This document shows positions 1-11,333 of a stretch of DNA of 64,000 bases, piece after piece. This stretch comes from Caulobacter ginsengisoli (GTDB taxonomy: Bacteria; Pseudomonadota; Alphaproteobacteria; Caulobacterales; Caulobacteraceae), in contig NZ_JAUSVS010000005.1 in assembly GCF_030814835.1 (NCBI RefSeq), forward strand, positions 62,001 to 126,000, given 5' to 3'. The first letter of the stretch is position 1, and each line of letters starts with the position of its first letter. Both the position numbers and the translations under genes were made by a program. Under the pieces are notes generated by a model. That model ran no database searches. It worked only from the letters and a program-made list of their open reading frames with translations, and was not told the origin of the DNA.

Positions 1-2517
<2,517 letters not shown>

Positions 2518-2584
2518 GCATGAGCGGCGCGGTTCACGGCCTCGTGAAACGCGCCGCGCTCTCTCTTCCGGTTAATTGCCGGCG

Positions 2585-3301
2585 ATGAAATCCGCGTTTG
2601 CTGCTTTTTTGGTCTGGGCCTTCGCGGCCGCGCTGGCTTCGCCGGTCGCGGCCGCGCCCGCTAAACCGCCTGTCCTGGTCGAACTGTTCACCGCCCAGGG
2701 CTGTTCGTCCTGCAATGACGCCGGCGAGCATTTCAACGATCTGGCCCAGTCGCCGGGCGTTCTGGCCCTGACCTTTTCGGTCGACTACTGGGACTATCTG
2801 GGCTGGGAAGACAGCTTCGCCCGGCCCGAATTCGTCGAGCGCCAGCGGGCCTATGTCCGGGGCTTCGGCCTGCGCGAGGTCTATACCCCGCAGGTGGTGG
2901 TCGGCGGCCGCAGTCAGGTTTCCGGCGTCAGGGCCGCCAAGGTCGACGCCCTGGTCGCCCAGGCCGCCAAGACCCCGATCGATCCGCCCGACATGCTGTT
3001 CATGGCCGGCGGCCGCGTCGCCGTCGGTTCCGGCCGCGTCCCGCGTGGCGGGGCCGATGTCTGGCTGATCCGCTACGATCCCCGGCTGCTCGAGGTCCAG
3101 GTCCGCCGCGGCGACAACAAGGGCCGCACACTCACCGAGCGCAACGTCGTGCGCGAACTGGTCAAGCTGGGCGCCTGGAAGGGCCGCCCGACCGCCTACA
3201 AGCTCCCGGCGGCCAAGACCGACGGGCTGGTGACGGTGGTGGTGGTGCAGGCGCCGCGCGGGGGGCGGGTGCTGGGCCTGTTGCAGGATATGGGGCGGTA
3301 G
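2585..3301 (+). CDS. Secreted DUF1223 thioredoxin-fold-like protein
   Basis: A protein of 238 residues. It starts with a signal peptide (MKSAFAAFLVWAFAAALASP, cleavage near AAA-AP). Next comes LVELFTAQGCSSCNDAGE, with a CxxC pair (CSSC) like a thioredoxin active site. This arrangement is typical of DUF1223, whose members are predicted to be periplasmic and have no established reaction. I chose the ATG at 2585 because it begins the signal peptide; an in-frame TTG three codons earlier is less likely. A possible promoter (TCGTGA at 2542, GCTCTCTC at 2558) precedes it. The gene ends 3 bases before the end of the convergent DUF559 gene. Confidence 0.85.
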   Translation: MKSAFAAFLVWAFAAALASPVAAAPAKPPVLVELFTAQGCSSCNDAGEHFNDLAQSPGVLALTFSVDYWDYLGWEDSFARPEFVERQRAYVRGFGLREVYTPQVVVGGRSQVSGVRAAKVDALVAQAAKTPIDPPDMLFMAGGRVAVGSGRVPRGGADVWLIRYDPRLLEVQVRRGDNKGRTLTERNVVRELVKLGAWKGRPTAYKLPAAKTDGLVTVVVVQAPRGGRVLGLLQDMGR

Positions 3302-3304
3302 GGG

Positions 3305-3691
3305 TTACCTGATCCACCAGGTGACGCGAGGTTCGCTTCGAGGCGGTCCTGCTTCCAGCGCGATGAGTTCGGCGACCGCAGCGGCATTTTCGAGCACATG
3401 ATCGGCGGGAAACCGCAAGACCCGGATGCCGCGCTCTGCCAGCCAGGCGTCGCGGGCTCGGTCGTGCTCGATCTGCGCCGCGTAGGTGTGCTGCTGTCCA
3501 TCGATTTCGACGGCAAGCCTCAGCTCGGCGCAGAAGAAGTCCAGGATGTAGCTTCCGACTGGGTGCTGGCGGCGGAACTTCAGGCCTCCGGTTTTCCGCC
3601 CCTTGAGAAGTTCCCACAGCAGACCTTCCGGCAGCGACAGATTTCGCCGGAGATGTTGTGCGAATTTCAGGGTCCGAGGGCGAGCTTTCAT
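3305..3691 (-). CDS. DUF559 domain protein (Vsr-like endonuclease fold)
   Basis: A protein of 128 residues that is essentially one DUF559 domain. It has an N-terminal LRRNLSLPEGLLWELLKGR segment, then GLKFRRQHPVGSYILDFFC, LAVEIDGQQH near residue 65, and the closing RDAWLAERGIRVLRFPADHVL. The D...E-x-D pattern is that of the PD-(D/E)xK nuclease fold related to very-short-patch repair endonucleases. Most stand-alone members are uncharacterised. The ATG at 3691 follows no clear Shine-Dalgarno but matches the usual N-terminus of the family. A foldback repeat separates it from the upstream polysaccharide genes. Actual nuclease activity is inferred. Confidence 0.85.
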   Translation of the reverse strand: MKARPRTLKFAQHLRRNLSLPEGLLWELLKGRKTGGLKFRRQHPVGSYILDFFCAELRLAVEIDGQQHTYAAQIEHDRARDAWLAERGIRVLRFPADHVLENAAAVAELIALEAGPPRSEPRVTWWIR

Positions 3692-3730
3692 CCAGGAACA
3701 TTTAGAGAACAAATGGTCGGTCCTGGCAAC

Positions 3731-3901
3731 AAATTCCTCGCCCCTTGGGCGAGGTGGCGGCGAAGCCGACGGAGTGGGCCGTGGAACACACGGTGTGTCC
3801 GGATTGAGCACTGTCGGAGTGGGCGTGCCTGAAACGCCGTGTGCTCCCAAGAGCCCACTCCACCACTTCGTGGTCCCCCTCGCCCAAGGGGCGAGGAATT
3901 T
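3731..3901. repeat. Foldback repeat R1, 23-bp perfect arms
   Basis: The arms at 3731-3753 and 3879-3901 are perfect reverse complements (23 bp). The interior continues as an imperfect stem: GGCGGCGAAGCC...GGAGTGGGC on the left pairs with its counterpart before 3879. Each arm is itself partly palindromic (CTCGCCCCTTGGGCGAG). No coding content is seen. The architecture matches R2 at 19037 and R3 at 52978. It lies between the GT4 gene 3' end and the DUF559 start. Confidence 0.85.
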
Positions 3902-3909
3902 AGGAAGGC

Positions 3910-5115
3910 CTACCCCAGCAGCGACCGATAGACCTCCATCGTCCGCTCGATGACGATCTTCTCGTCGAACTGGGCCAGGGCCTTTTGGCGCGCCGCCGCG
4001 CCCAGCCGCGCCCGCAGCGCCGGGTCGTCGTCCAGCCTGGCGAACGCCTCGGCCAGGGGCCGCCATTCACGGACCGGGACCAGCAGGCCGTCGACGCCGT
4101 CGGTGACCACCTCGCGGCAGCCCGGGACATCGGTGGTGACCAGGGGCAGGGCGCAGGCGGCGGCCTCGATCAGGGTCTTGGGCAGGCCCTCGCGGTAGCT
4201 GGGCAGGGCGACCACATCGACCTCGGCCAGCAGGCCCGGCATGTCGTCGACATGGCCCAGCCAGGTCACCACCCCCTCGTCGAACCAGGACTTCAGGGTC
4301 TCGATCGGCACGGCGGTGGGATTGCCGGGGTCCGGTTCGCCGGCCAGCAGGAATTCGATGTTGCGGCCCTCGGCCTTCAGCGCGCGGGCGGCCTCGACGA
4401 ATTCGGCCAGGCCCTTGTCCCACAGCATGCGGGCGGCCAGCAGGATGCGCAGCGCCTCGCCCTTTTCGCGCTTGCGGGGGCTGACCTTGAAGCGCGAGCA
4501 GTCGACGCCGGAACCCGGGATGATGTGGGTGCGGCCGGCGCTGACCAGGCCCGAGCCCACGAAGGCGGCGTGGTCGTCCGGGTTCTGCACGATCAGCCGG
4601 GTGTGGGCGTCGTCGAAGGTCAGCCTGGCCATGGTGCGGACGATGGGGCGCAGGGCCCGGGCCTGCATCTGGCCGCTCATGAACACATAGCCCAGGCCCG
4701 CGACGGCGTTGACCCGCTTCACTCCGGCCAGGCCCCCGGCCAGGGCGCCATAGACGGCCGGCTTGATGGTGAAGCCGTGGATGATGTCGGCCTTTTCCCG
4801 CCGCAGCAGCCGGGTCAGATGCCAGATCAGCCCGGCCTCGGCCAGGGGATTGATGCTGCGCCGGTTCATCGGCAGGGCCCGCCAGTCGAACCCAGCCTCG
4901 ATCAGTTTGGGGCCATAGGCGCCGTCGGGCGAGATCAGGATCAGCGGATGGCCGGCCTCACGCAGATGGCGGGCCAGGGACTGGCGGAAATTGTAGAGAT
5001 ACCAGTCGGTGTTGGCGAACAGCACGATCTTGGCGGGCGGTGTCGTGACCGGCCTGGGGGTGGGCCGCACGCGGGCCGGCCTGGCGGTTCTGACGGGCGA
5101 GGCGAGCGAACTCAT
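3910..5115 (-). CDS. GT4-family glycosyltransferase
   Basis: A protein of 401 residues with the two-Rossmann (GT-B) organisation. A basic/proline-rich N-terminus of about 27 residues precedes KIVLFANTDWYLYNFRQSL. The C-terminal donor-binding half carries EGLPKTLIEA at 309-318 and GCREVVTDGVDGLLVP, the EX7E-type region of GT4 enzymes. It probably adds a sugar to a lipid-linked repeat unit at the inner membrane. Its ATG overlaps the stop of the asparagine synthase gene (ATGA), so the two are likely translationally coupled. The open frame extends upstream past 5115, but that part is a shadow of asnB. The exact sugar cannot be told. Confidence 0.9.
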   Translation of the reverse strand: MSSLASPVRTARPARVRPTPRPVTTPPAKIVLFANTDWYLYNFRQSLARHLREAGHPLILISPDGAYGPKLIEAGFDWRALPMNRRSINPLAEAGLIWHLTRLLRREKADIIHGFTIKPAVYGALAGGLAGVKRVNAVAGLGYVFMSGQMQARALRPIVRTMARLTFDDAHTRLIVQNPDDHAAFVGSGLVSAGRTHIIPGSGVDCSRFKVSPRKREKGEALRILLAARMLWDKGLAEFVEAARALKAEGRNIEFLLAGEPDPGNPTAVPIETLKSWFDEGVVTWLGHVDDMPGLLAEVDVVALPSYREGLPKTLIEAAACALPLVTTDVPGCREVVTDGVDGLLVPVREWRPLAEAFARLDDDPALRARLGAAARQKALAQFDEKIVIERTMEVYRSLLG

Positions 5116-7085
5116 GCCGCGCCCCGCTGTTCGTCGAGCCAGGCCTGGGCCATCAGCAGCACCCACAGGCGGGTGTCCCAGTTGCGCCGGCCGCTCTGGT
5201 GCTCGTCCCAGCAGCGGCGCGCGGCGGCCGGGTCGAACAGGCCCTGGTCCTTCAGCCGGCTGGGGGCCAGCAGCGCCTCGCCCCAGTCCTTCAGCTCGCC
5301 GCGCAGCCAGCGGCCGATCGGCAGGGCGAACCCCTGCTTGGGCCGGTCGATCAGGGCCCTGGGGACATAGCGGTCCAGCACCTTGCGCAGCACCTGCTTG
5401 CCGCGCCCGCCACCGATCTTCATCGACATGGGCAGCGACCAGGCGAAGGCGAACACGTCGCGGTCCAGGAAGGGCGCCCGGGCCTCCAGGCTGACCCCCA
5501 TGGCGGCGCGGTCGACCTTGGCCAGGATGTCGTCGGGCAGGTAGTAGCGGGTGTCCAGATACATGGCCCGCTCGGCGAAGCTGGTCATCGCCGCCGGGAC
5601 CGGATGGTCGCCCGGCAGGCTGAGGCCCTGGGCGCGATCCACCAGCACTTGGCCCGGATCGTCCCACAGCGACAGCAGGCCCTGGTGATAGGCGTCCTGG
5701 TCGGCGGCCGACAGCACCCCGGCCAGCTTGTGGATCTTCTCGCCGGCCCGGCCGCCGCTGAGTTCGGCCGGCAGCACCGCCGAGAGCGCGCCCGCCGCAC
5801 GGTTCCAGCCGTCGGGCGAGACCGCCTGCAGGGCCGCCGCCGCGCCGGCCCGGAGCGAGCGGGGAACTCCGCCGGCCCGTTTCCAGACTTCCGCGCCGTG
5901 GAAATAGCGGTTGTAGCCGCCGAAGATCTCGTCGCCGGCGTCGCCGCTGAGGGCGACGGTCACCTGGCTGCGGGCCAGGCCGCTGACCAGGAAGGTCGGG
6001 ATCTGCGAGGCGTCGGCGAAGGGCTCGTCATAGAGGCTGGGCAGGCGCGGGGCGACCGCCAGGGCGTCGGCGGCGGTGACATAGAGCTCGGTGTGGTCGG
6101 TCCCCAGATGGGCGGCCACCGCCTTGGCGGCCGCGGCCTCGTCATAGCCGGCCTCGTCGAAGCCCAGGGTGAAGGTCTTGACCGGCCCGGCCGCCTGGCC
6201 GTGGGCCTGCATCATCGCCACCACGGTCGAGGAATCGACGCCGCCCGACAGCATGGCGCCCAGCGGCACGTCGGCGATCATCCGGCTCTTCACCGTCCTG
6301 GCCAGCAGGGCGTCCAGGGCCTCCACGGCGTCCGATTCGCTGCCGCGCCACGGGTCGGCCATGGCTTGGCTGGCCGCCTCGCCGGCGTCCCAATAGGTGA
6401 CGATCCTGGGCGCGGACCCGGGCGGGTCGTCCGGCCCGAACGAGGTCCAGGTTCCCGGCGGCAGCTTGGAAATCCCCCGCCAGATCGAACGGGGATGGGG
6501 CACGAAGCCGTAGCGGACGAAGCTGGCCAGGGCCTCGCGGTCGATCTCGCCCGGGCAGCCCGGGACGGTGCGCAGGGCTTTCAGTTCCGAGCCGAACACC
6601 AGGGCCTTGCCGGCCCAGCCGTAATAGAGCGGCTTTTCGCCAAACCGGTCGCGGGCCAGATAGAGCCGGCGGGCCTGGCGGTCCCACAGGGCGATGGCGA
6701 ACTGGCCCTCGATGCGGGCCAGGGTGTCGGCCAGGCCCCAGCGGTCGATGGCCTCCAGCATGGTCTCGGTGTCGGAATGGCCGCGCCAGTTGGGAACAGG
6801 CCCGCTGGCCTCCAGCTCGGCCCGCACATCCAGGTAGTTATAGATCTCGCCGTTGTAGTTGATCACGAACCGGCCGCTGGCGCTTTGCATCGGCTGCAGC
6901 CCGGCCTCGGAGGTGTCGATCACCGCCAGCCGGCGCTGGCCGAACACCAGGCCCGCGGCGCTGTCGGCCCAGATTCCCTGGCTGTCGGGACCCCGGTGCG
7001 TCAGGACGTCGCACATGCGTCCGGCGGCAGCCTGGGATGCCAGCCTGGGTTGAGAAGCCGAATAGAGTCCGGCGATGCCGCACAT
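5112..7085 (-). CDS. asnB: Asparagine synthase (glutamine-hydrolysing), polysaccharide-cluster type
   Basis: A protein of 657 residues. Cys2 of MCGIAGLY is the glutaminase nucleophile, followed by the class II amidotransferase domain (about 2-200). The ATP-pyrophosphatase signature SGGVDS is at 280-285. Both halves are complete, so ammonia transfer from glutamine to an acyl-adenylate acceptor is expected. Homologues are common in exopolysaccharide clusters, where they may amidate uronic acids or precursors rather than free aspartate. That role is an inference from position between two glycosyltransferase genes and from the uronate-sugar genes at 13222-15518. The stop overlaps the next gene start. 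Confidence 0.93.
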   Translation of the reverse strand: MCGIAGLYSASQPRLASQAAAGRMCDVLTHRGPDSQGIWADSAAGLVFGQRRLAVIDTSEAGLQPMQSASGRFVINYNGEIYNYLDVRAELEASGPVPNWRGHSDTETMLEAIDRWGLADTLARIEGQFAIALWDRQARRLYLARDRFGEKPLYYGWAGKALVFGSELKALRTVPGCPGEIDREALASFVRYGFVPHPRSIWRGISKLPPGTWTSFGPDDPPGSAPRIVTYWDAGEAASQAMADPWRGSESDAVEALDALLARTVKSRMIADVPLGAMLSGGVDSSTVVAMMQAHGQAAGPVKTFTLGFDEAGYDEAAAAKAVAAHLGTDHTELYVTAADALAVAPRLPSLYDEPFADASQIPTFLVSGLARSQVTVALSGDAGDEIFGGYNRYFHGAEVWKRAGGVPRSLRAGAAAALQAVSPDGWNRAAGALSAVLPAELSGGRAGEKIHKLAGVLSAADQDAYHQGLLSLWDDPGQVLVDRAQGLSLPGDHPVPAAMTSFAERAMYLDTRYYLPDDILAKVDRAAMGVSLEARAPFLDRDVFAFAWSLPMSMKIGGGRGKQVLRKVLDRYVPRALIDRPKQGFALPIGRWLRGELKDWGEALLAPSRLKDQGLFDPAAARRCWDEHQSGRRNWDTRLWVLLMAQAWLDEQRGAA

Positions 7086-7100
7086 GGCGTCTAGGCGTTC

Positions 7101-8141
7101 CTACCGACGAATCCCCCGCGCCAACGCTTCGGCGGCGGCCATGAAGTCTTGATCATATAGCCGGGTCGCGGTCCAGCGGTTGATCGCCGCAGCACTCGCG
7201 CGGCTGAAGAGTCCAGGATCGCTCAGCATGCGCCCGATATCCCCGGCCGTCTGAGCCTCGTCCTGGAAGATCACGCCGGTTTCCAGCGGCCGGCAGTATT
7301 CGGCCATCTGCCCGACCGGGGTGACCACGGGGACCAGGCCCAGCTGCATGGCCTCGATCACCGACATGGCCGCGCCCTCCTGGTCGCTGAGCTGCAGGAA
7401 GAAGTCGGCCTGGGCGGCGCGTTCGGCGATGGCGTCGAAGCCCAGCGGGCCGGCGAACTCGATCCGGTCGGCCATGCCCAGCGTCCTGGCCAGGGCTTCC
7501 AGTTCGCCCTGGCTGCCGGCGTCGGGCCCGATCAGGGTCAGGCGGGCGTCCGTCCGGTTGGCGGCGATGCGGGCGAAGAGGCGGATGGCCCGGTCGATCC
7601 GCTTCAGCGGCGTCAGCCGGCCCCAGTAGATGAAGGCCGGGCGCGGCTCGGCGCGAACCGGGGGGTCCGGCCGGTGCCGGACGAAAGAGATGATCCGGCC
7701 CTTGAGCAGGCCGGCCTCGCCCAGCCGTCCCTTCAGAGATTCCGGGCTGTCGGCCCAGACCTGGTCGACCAGCCGGGCGGCCAGGGCGGTCAGCCAGCGG
7801 TCGGCCAGATGCACCGGCCGGTCGGAATGCAGGAACAGCACCGTCCGGATCCCCGGCGCGGTCAGCCGGGTCATGATCAGGGCCGGGATCGACTTCCACA
7901 GCGAGAAGACCGCCACATCCGCCTTCAGCCGCCGGGCCAGGGCGCTGGCCGAAGCGCCGCGCAGGTAGTGGACATTGGCGGGCAGGTCGCCGGGCGGGCC
8001 GTCGGTCAGGGAGGCGACCTGAAGAGCCTCGCCGACCCGCGCGGCGGCGGTGCGGGCGGCGATCTCGACCCCGCCCAGCCCGTCCTCGGGAATGACATGC
8101 AGGACGCAGACCGTCAGGGGGGGTGGCATTGGGGGGGCCAT
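7101..8141 (-). CDS. Glycosyltransferase, GT4-like
   Basis: A protein of 346 residues. The N-terminal half starts VCVLHVIPEDGLGGVEIAAR, typical of GT-B acceptor domains. The donor half has IYWGRLTPLKRIDRAI and QEGAAMSVIEAMQLG at 254-268 with the conserved glutamates. I chose the ATG at 8141 because it overlaps the TGA of the upstream methyltransferase by one base (TGATG), which implies coupled translation. Other in-frame starts at 8129 and 8165 are possible. It sits in the minus-strand half of the exopolysaccharide cluster. Donor and acceptor are unknown. Confidence 0.88.
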   Translation of the reverse strand: MAPPMPPPLTVCVLHVIPEDGLGGVEIAARTAAARVGEALQVASLTDGPPGDLPANVHYLRGASASALARRLKADVAVFSLWKSIPALIMTRLTAPGIRTVLFLHSDRPVHLADRWLTALAARLVDQVWADSPESLKGRLGEAGLLKGRIISFVRHRPDPPVRAEPRPAFIYWGRLTPLKRIDRAIRLFARIAANRTDARLTLIGPDAGSQGELEALARTLGMADRIEFAGPLGFDAIAERAAQADFFLQLSDQEGAAMSVIEAMQLGLVPVVTPVGQMAEYCRPLETGVIFQDEAQTAGDIGRMLSDPGLFSRASAAAINRWTATRLYDQDFMAAAEALARGIRR

Positions 8142-9010
8142 CAGGTCTTGCGGCCGACGGCGCACCAGAAGGGCCGGCCTTCGGAAAACACCACATCCCT
8201 GAGGCCGGCGGCGGTCATCATCGCGGCGATCTGGGCCCGCGTGAACCGCTGCTCCAGCCGGGTGCCGAAGCGGTCCAGAGCGTCGGTGCGCATGGAATAG
8301 AAGCTGTTGTGGCGGTAGTCGGCCAGCGGCAGGTCCTCGACCGCGGCGCCCAGCTTTTCGAGCAGCCAGGCGATGCGGGCCAGCGGCCAGTAGACGGCCC
8401 CGGCGATGACCTGGCAGGCGGCGAACTTCAGGGGTCGGGGCAGGACGGCCACGGCGCGCCGCACGCCATCCGAGATCCGCCAGATCAGCCGGTACCAGCG
8501 CGGCTTATTGTCGAGCGTATAGTAGAGATAGACCAGGAAGGGCGCGCCGGGCTTGAGCTTGGCCACGCAGCTGGCGATGCCGGCGGCGGTGTCGGGAACA
8601 TGGTGCAGGACCCCCAGGCTGTAGCCGAAATCCATCGAGCCGTCGGCCAGCGGGATGGCGTCCACCCCGGCATTGTGAAACCGCGCATTGGCCTGGCCGG
8701 CCAGGTTGCGGCGGGCGACGATCAGGGCGGAGGCGGCCGGGTCGATGCAGTGCAGGGTCCCGACCCGCTTTGCGACCAGGCTGGCCCAGCGGCCGCTGCC
8801 GCAGCCCAGGTCGAAGCCCTCGGCGTCGGCCGGCAGGTCCTTCCAGGGGAAGATCGCGAAATAGCGCCTGAAGATCGTGGTCTTTTCCGCGACGGACAGC
8901 GCCGACTGGTCGAACCGGCGCCACTCGGCCCCGAAGTCGTCCACCACCCCCCTATCAAGGTTGGGGGTGTCGAGGTTATCGCCCAACTTTTGGGAGTCCT
9001 GGACGATCAT
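8141..9010 (-). CDS. Class I SAM-dependent methyltransferase
   Basis: A protein of 289 residues. SAM motif I is DLGCGSGRW (67-75), the acidic motif II is CIDPA (about 88-92), and DFGYSLGVLHHVPD follows as in Methyltransf_11/25 proteins. It leads the minus-strand half of the polysaccharide cluster and is coupled to the following glycosyltransferase. This suggests methylation of a sugar or of the lipid-linked intermediate; the substrate is not shown by sequence. Promoter signals must lie in the 107-base gap shared with the divergent gene at 9118. Confidence 0.88.
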   Translation of the reverse strand: MIVQDSQKLGDNLDTPNLDRGVVDDFGAEWRRFDQSALSVAEKTTIFRRYFAIFPWKDLPADAEGFDLGCGSGRWASLVAKRVGTLHCIDPAASALIVARRNLAGQANARFHNAGVDAIPLADGSMDFGYSLGVLHHVPDTAAGIASCVAKLKPGAPFLVYLYYTLDNKPRWYRLIWRISDGVRRAVAVLPRPLKFAACQVIAGAVYWPLARIAWLLEKLGAAVEDLPLADYRHNSFYSMRTDALDRFGTRLEQRFTRAQIAAMMTAAGLRDVVFSEGRPFWCAVGRKT

Positions 9011-9117
9011 GCGGGGTCCTTGCGGCCGGACCCGCAGAGATGCATGAGCGGCCGGACAAGCTCAAGGCCGTATCCACCGCGGCGGCGCGCCGCTAGCATC
9101 CGGCCTGGAGGCCGCGC
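9011..9117. promoter_or_regulatory. Divergent promoter region of the two polysaccharide half-clusters
   Basis: This 107-base gap lies between divergent starts. A GCTAGCAT at 9092-9099 resembles the alphaproteobacterial -10 element GCTAnnnC for the plus strand, without a convincing -35. CTGGAGG at 9105-9111 is the ribosome-binding site for the TTG start at 9118. Confidence 0.4.
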
Positions 9118-9738
9118 TTGACCCTGCAGACGATGATCGACCGCGCGGCGGTCGCCGACCTGGTCCAGACCGAGCGGGCCGCCCGCGACCAGGGCCAGTG
9201 GGACCGCATGGCCGCCTGCTTCCATCCCGACAGCCGGGTCAGCCTCTCCTGGATCGAGACCACCGGCCCCGCCTTCGTCGAGGCCTCGCGGGCCGCCTTC
9301 GCCGCCGGCGTGCGCCACCTGCACCAGATGTCGCCGACCCTGGTCAGCCTGAACGGCGACCGCGCCCTGGCCGAGACCGGCTGCGTCATCCTGCTGCCCG
9401 GCGCCGTCGGCGGCGTGGGGGTGACCGTCACCTGCCAGGCCCGGCTGTTCGCCCGGGCTGAACGCCGCGAAGACGGGGTCTGGCGCCTCGCCGGCCTGCG
9501 CCCGCACTATTTCCGCGACAGCCTCGCCGCCGATCAGCCCGGCCAGGCGCCCGTCCTCGATGAGGCCCGGCTGGCCGGCTATCGCCAGAGCTACCGCTTC
9601 CTCTCCTATCTCCTGGAGGAGACCGGCAAGACCCCGCGCCCCGATCTGGCCGGCGCGGACCGGCCGGACCTGGCCGAGGCGGCGGCGGCGGAGGAAGCGG
9701 CCTGGCTGGCGTCGCCGCATGGCGCGCGCGGCGGATGA
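9118..9738 (+). CDS. NTF2/SnoaL-like protein
   Basis: A protein of 206 residues whose first about 135 residues have the SnoaL/NTF2 pattern: an N-terminal helix (DRAAVADLVQTERAARDQG), then WDRMAACFHPDSRVSLSW, and alternating strands ending RREDGVWRLAGLRPHYFRD. The TTG at 9118 is supported by the CTGGAGG ribosome-binding site 6 bases upstream. NTF2-like folds include isomerases, dehydratases and non-enzymatic proteins; no function is assigned. Its stop overlaps the flippase ATG (ATGA), an unusual partner. The last about 50 residues are Ala/Asp/Pro-rich. Confidence 0.75.
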   Translation: MTLQTMIDRAAVADLVQTERAARDQGQWDRMAACFHPDSRVSLSWIETTGPAFVEASRAAFAAGVRHLHQMSPTLVSLNGDRALAETGCVILLPGAVGGVGVTVTCQARLFARAERREDGVWRLAGLRPHYFRDSLAADQPGQAPVLDEARLAGYRQSYRFLSYLLEETGKTPRPDLAGADRPDLAEAAAAEEAAWLASPHGARGG

Positions 9739-11099
9739 GCGAGCGGCGCGCCATTCTGCGCGGGGCGAGCGTCTCGCTGGTCCTGCAGGTGGCCGGCCTG
9801 GGCCTGGGCTATCTGGGGACGGCCGTGCTGGTGCGGGCGATGAGGCCGGCTGAGTTCGGCGTCTACGGCTTCATGCTGTCCTTGGTGACGGTGCTGGTGT
9901 TGCCGGCCCAGTTCGGGGTGCCGACCCTGGTGATCCGCGAAACCGCCGCCGGCCGGCAAACCGGCGACTACGCCGCCGCCAAGGGCCTGCTCCTCCGCTC
10001 CAACCAGTTCGCCCTGGCCGCCGGCCTGTTGCTGGGGCTGGGGACACTGGCGCTCGCCGCCTTCCTGCCGATGCTGCGGCCCAACCTGCCGGTGCTGATC
10101 CTGGCGCTGGCGACCTTGCCGCTTCTGGCCCTGACCGCGATCCGGGGCGCAGCCCTGCGAGGGCTGGGCCAGGTCATCGCCGGCCAGTGGCCGGACGTCG
10201 CCCTCAAGCCGGCCCTGGTCCTGGTGTTCGTCGCCCTCGCCACGCCGGCGGCCGTGCCCAAGCTGACGGCCCTCTGCCTGCTGTTCGGCGTCGTCCTGCC
10301 GCCGGCGGCCATGAGCTCGACCCTGGCCATGGCCCTGAACCTGATCGCCACGGCCATCGCCTTCCTGGTCGGTCTCGTCCTGCTCTGGCGCGCCATGCCG
10401 GATGAACTCCGCCGGGCGAGCCCCCGATTCGACAGCCGCCGCTGGATCGCCAGCGCCATCCCGCTGGGCGTGGGCGGCGGCATCGCGGTGCTCAACGTGC
10501 AGATCGCCGTGCTGCTGATGGGCGCCCTGAGCCGGCCGCCAGAGGAGATCGGCATCTATCGGGTGGTCGCCCAGACGGCGATGCTGGCGGCGCTGGGCTA
10601 CACGGCGGTGATCGCCACCCTGAGCCCCCGCTTCGCCGCCGCCCAGGTCGCCGGCGACCGGGCCGGCCTGCAGCGGGCCGCCAGCCTGGGCGCGGTGCTG
10701 TCCACAGCGGTCTGCCTGCCCTTCGCGCTGTTCTTCCTGGCCTTCGGCGGACCCTTCCTGGGCCTGGTCTTCCGGCCCGAGGCGGCGGTCGGCGGGCCGA
10801 CCCTGGCGGTGCTGGGACTGGCCCATCTGTTCAACGCCGCCATGGGCTGCTCGGCGGCGATGCTCAACATGAGTGGCCATGAGCGCGACTTCACGATCAG
10901 TTGCGCGGTCGGCCTGGTTCTCCAGACGGTGCTGGCCCTGGCGCTGATTCCCGCCTTCGGCCTGATGGGAGCCGCCATCGCCTCGGCGGTCGGGGTGGTC
11001 GCGCCCAACCTCCTGCTCTGGCGATATGCCCACTTGCGGCTGGGCGTCGAGTCGGCCATCTGGGGGTGGGGTCGAAAAATATCCGGCCCCCCTTTATAA
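9735..11099 (+). CDS. Polysaccharide flippase, MATE/MOP superfamily (Wzx-like)
   Basis: A protein of 454 residues that is almost entirely hydrophobic, with about 12-14 predicted membrane helices. It begins RGASVSLVLQVAGLGLGYLGTAVLVRAMRP, typical of oligosaccharide flippases, and contains RPAEFGVYGFMLS. It would move the undecaprenyl-linked repeat unit across the inner membrane for polymerisation. Its position next to two glycosyltransferases and an O-antigen-polymerase-like gene supports that. ATGA overlap with the preceding NTF2-like gene. Translation ends at TAA 11097-11099. Confidence 0.88.
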   Translation: MSERRAILRGASVSLVLQVAGLGLGYLGTAVLVRAMRPAEFGVYGFMLSLVTVLVLPAQFGVPTLVIRETAAGRQTGDYAAAKGLLLRSNQFALAAGLLLGLGTLALAAFLPMLRPNLPVLILALATLPLLALTAIRGAALRGLGQVIAGQWPDVALKPALVLVFVALATPAAVPKLTALCLLFGVVLPPAAMSSTLAMALNLIATAIAFLVGLVLLWRAMPDELRRASPRFDSRRWIASAIPLGVGGGIAVLNVQIAVLLMGALSRPPEEIGIYRVVAQTAMLAALGYTAVIATLSPRFAAAQVAGDRAGLQRAASLGAVLSTAVCLPFALFFLAFGGPFLGLVFRPEAAVGGPTLAVLGLAHLFNAAMGCSAAMLNMSGHERDFTISCAVGLVLQTVLALALIPAFGLMGAAIASAVGVVAPNLLLWRYAHLRLGVESAIWGWGRKISGPPL

Positions 11100-11333
11100 G
11101 TGCGACGGATTGTCAACTTTTGTGCGTTGGTCTGTCACAAGCGCCGAATATTTGGCGTTGTGGAACGAATCCACGCTGGAGCAGTTGATCGAGTGTTGCA
11201 GACGGGCCCCGCAGCTGGAATGAATTGACCCGAGCAGGGTGATCACCGGTTGCGATTGAGGGTCTCCTGGGTTAAAGGCAATGGAGCCTGTGGCGCAACG
11301 TCGCACTGGGCGTGTAATTTTGAGGGGTAGATC
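11100..11333. other. 234-base gap before the FecR-like gene
   Basis: I see no ORF of substance and no clear terminator. The stretch is less GC-rich than its neighbours and probably holds the promoter of the gene at 11334. GAGGGG at 11323-11328 is that gene's ribosome-binding site. A TTG/GCTA-type promoter could not be placed convincingly. Confidence 0.4.

Noticed and set aside
5116..5667. N-terminal extension of the first glycosyltransferase frame
   Set aside because: It is out of frame with asnB but lies entirely inside it; the ATGA overlap at 5115 gives a better start.
5199..7094. A 631-residue open frame opposite asnB
   Set aside because: Antisense shadow of a well-supported asparagine synthase; no recognisable domains.
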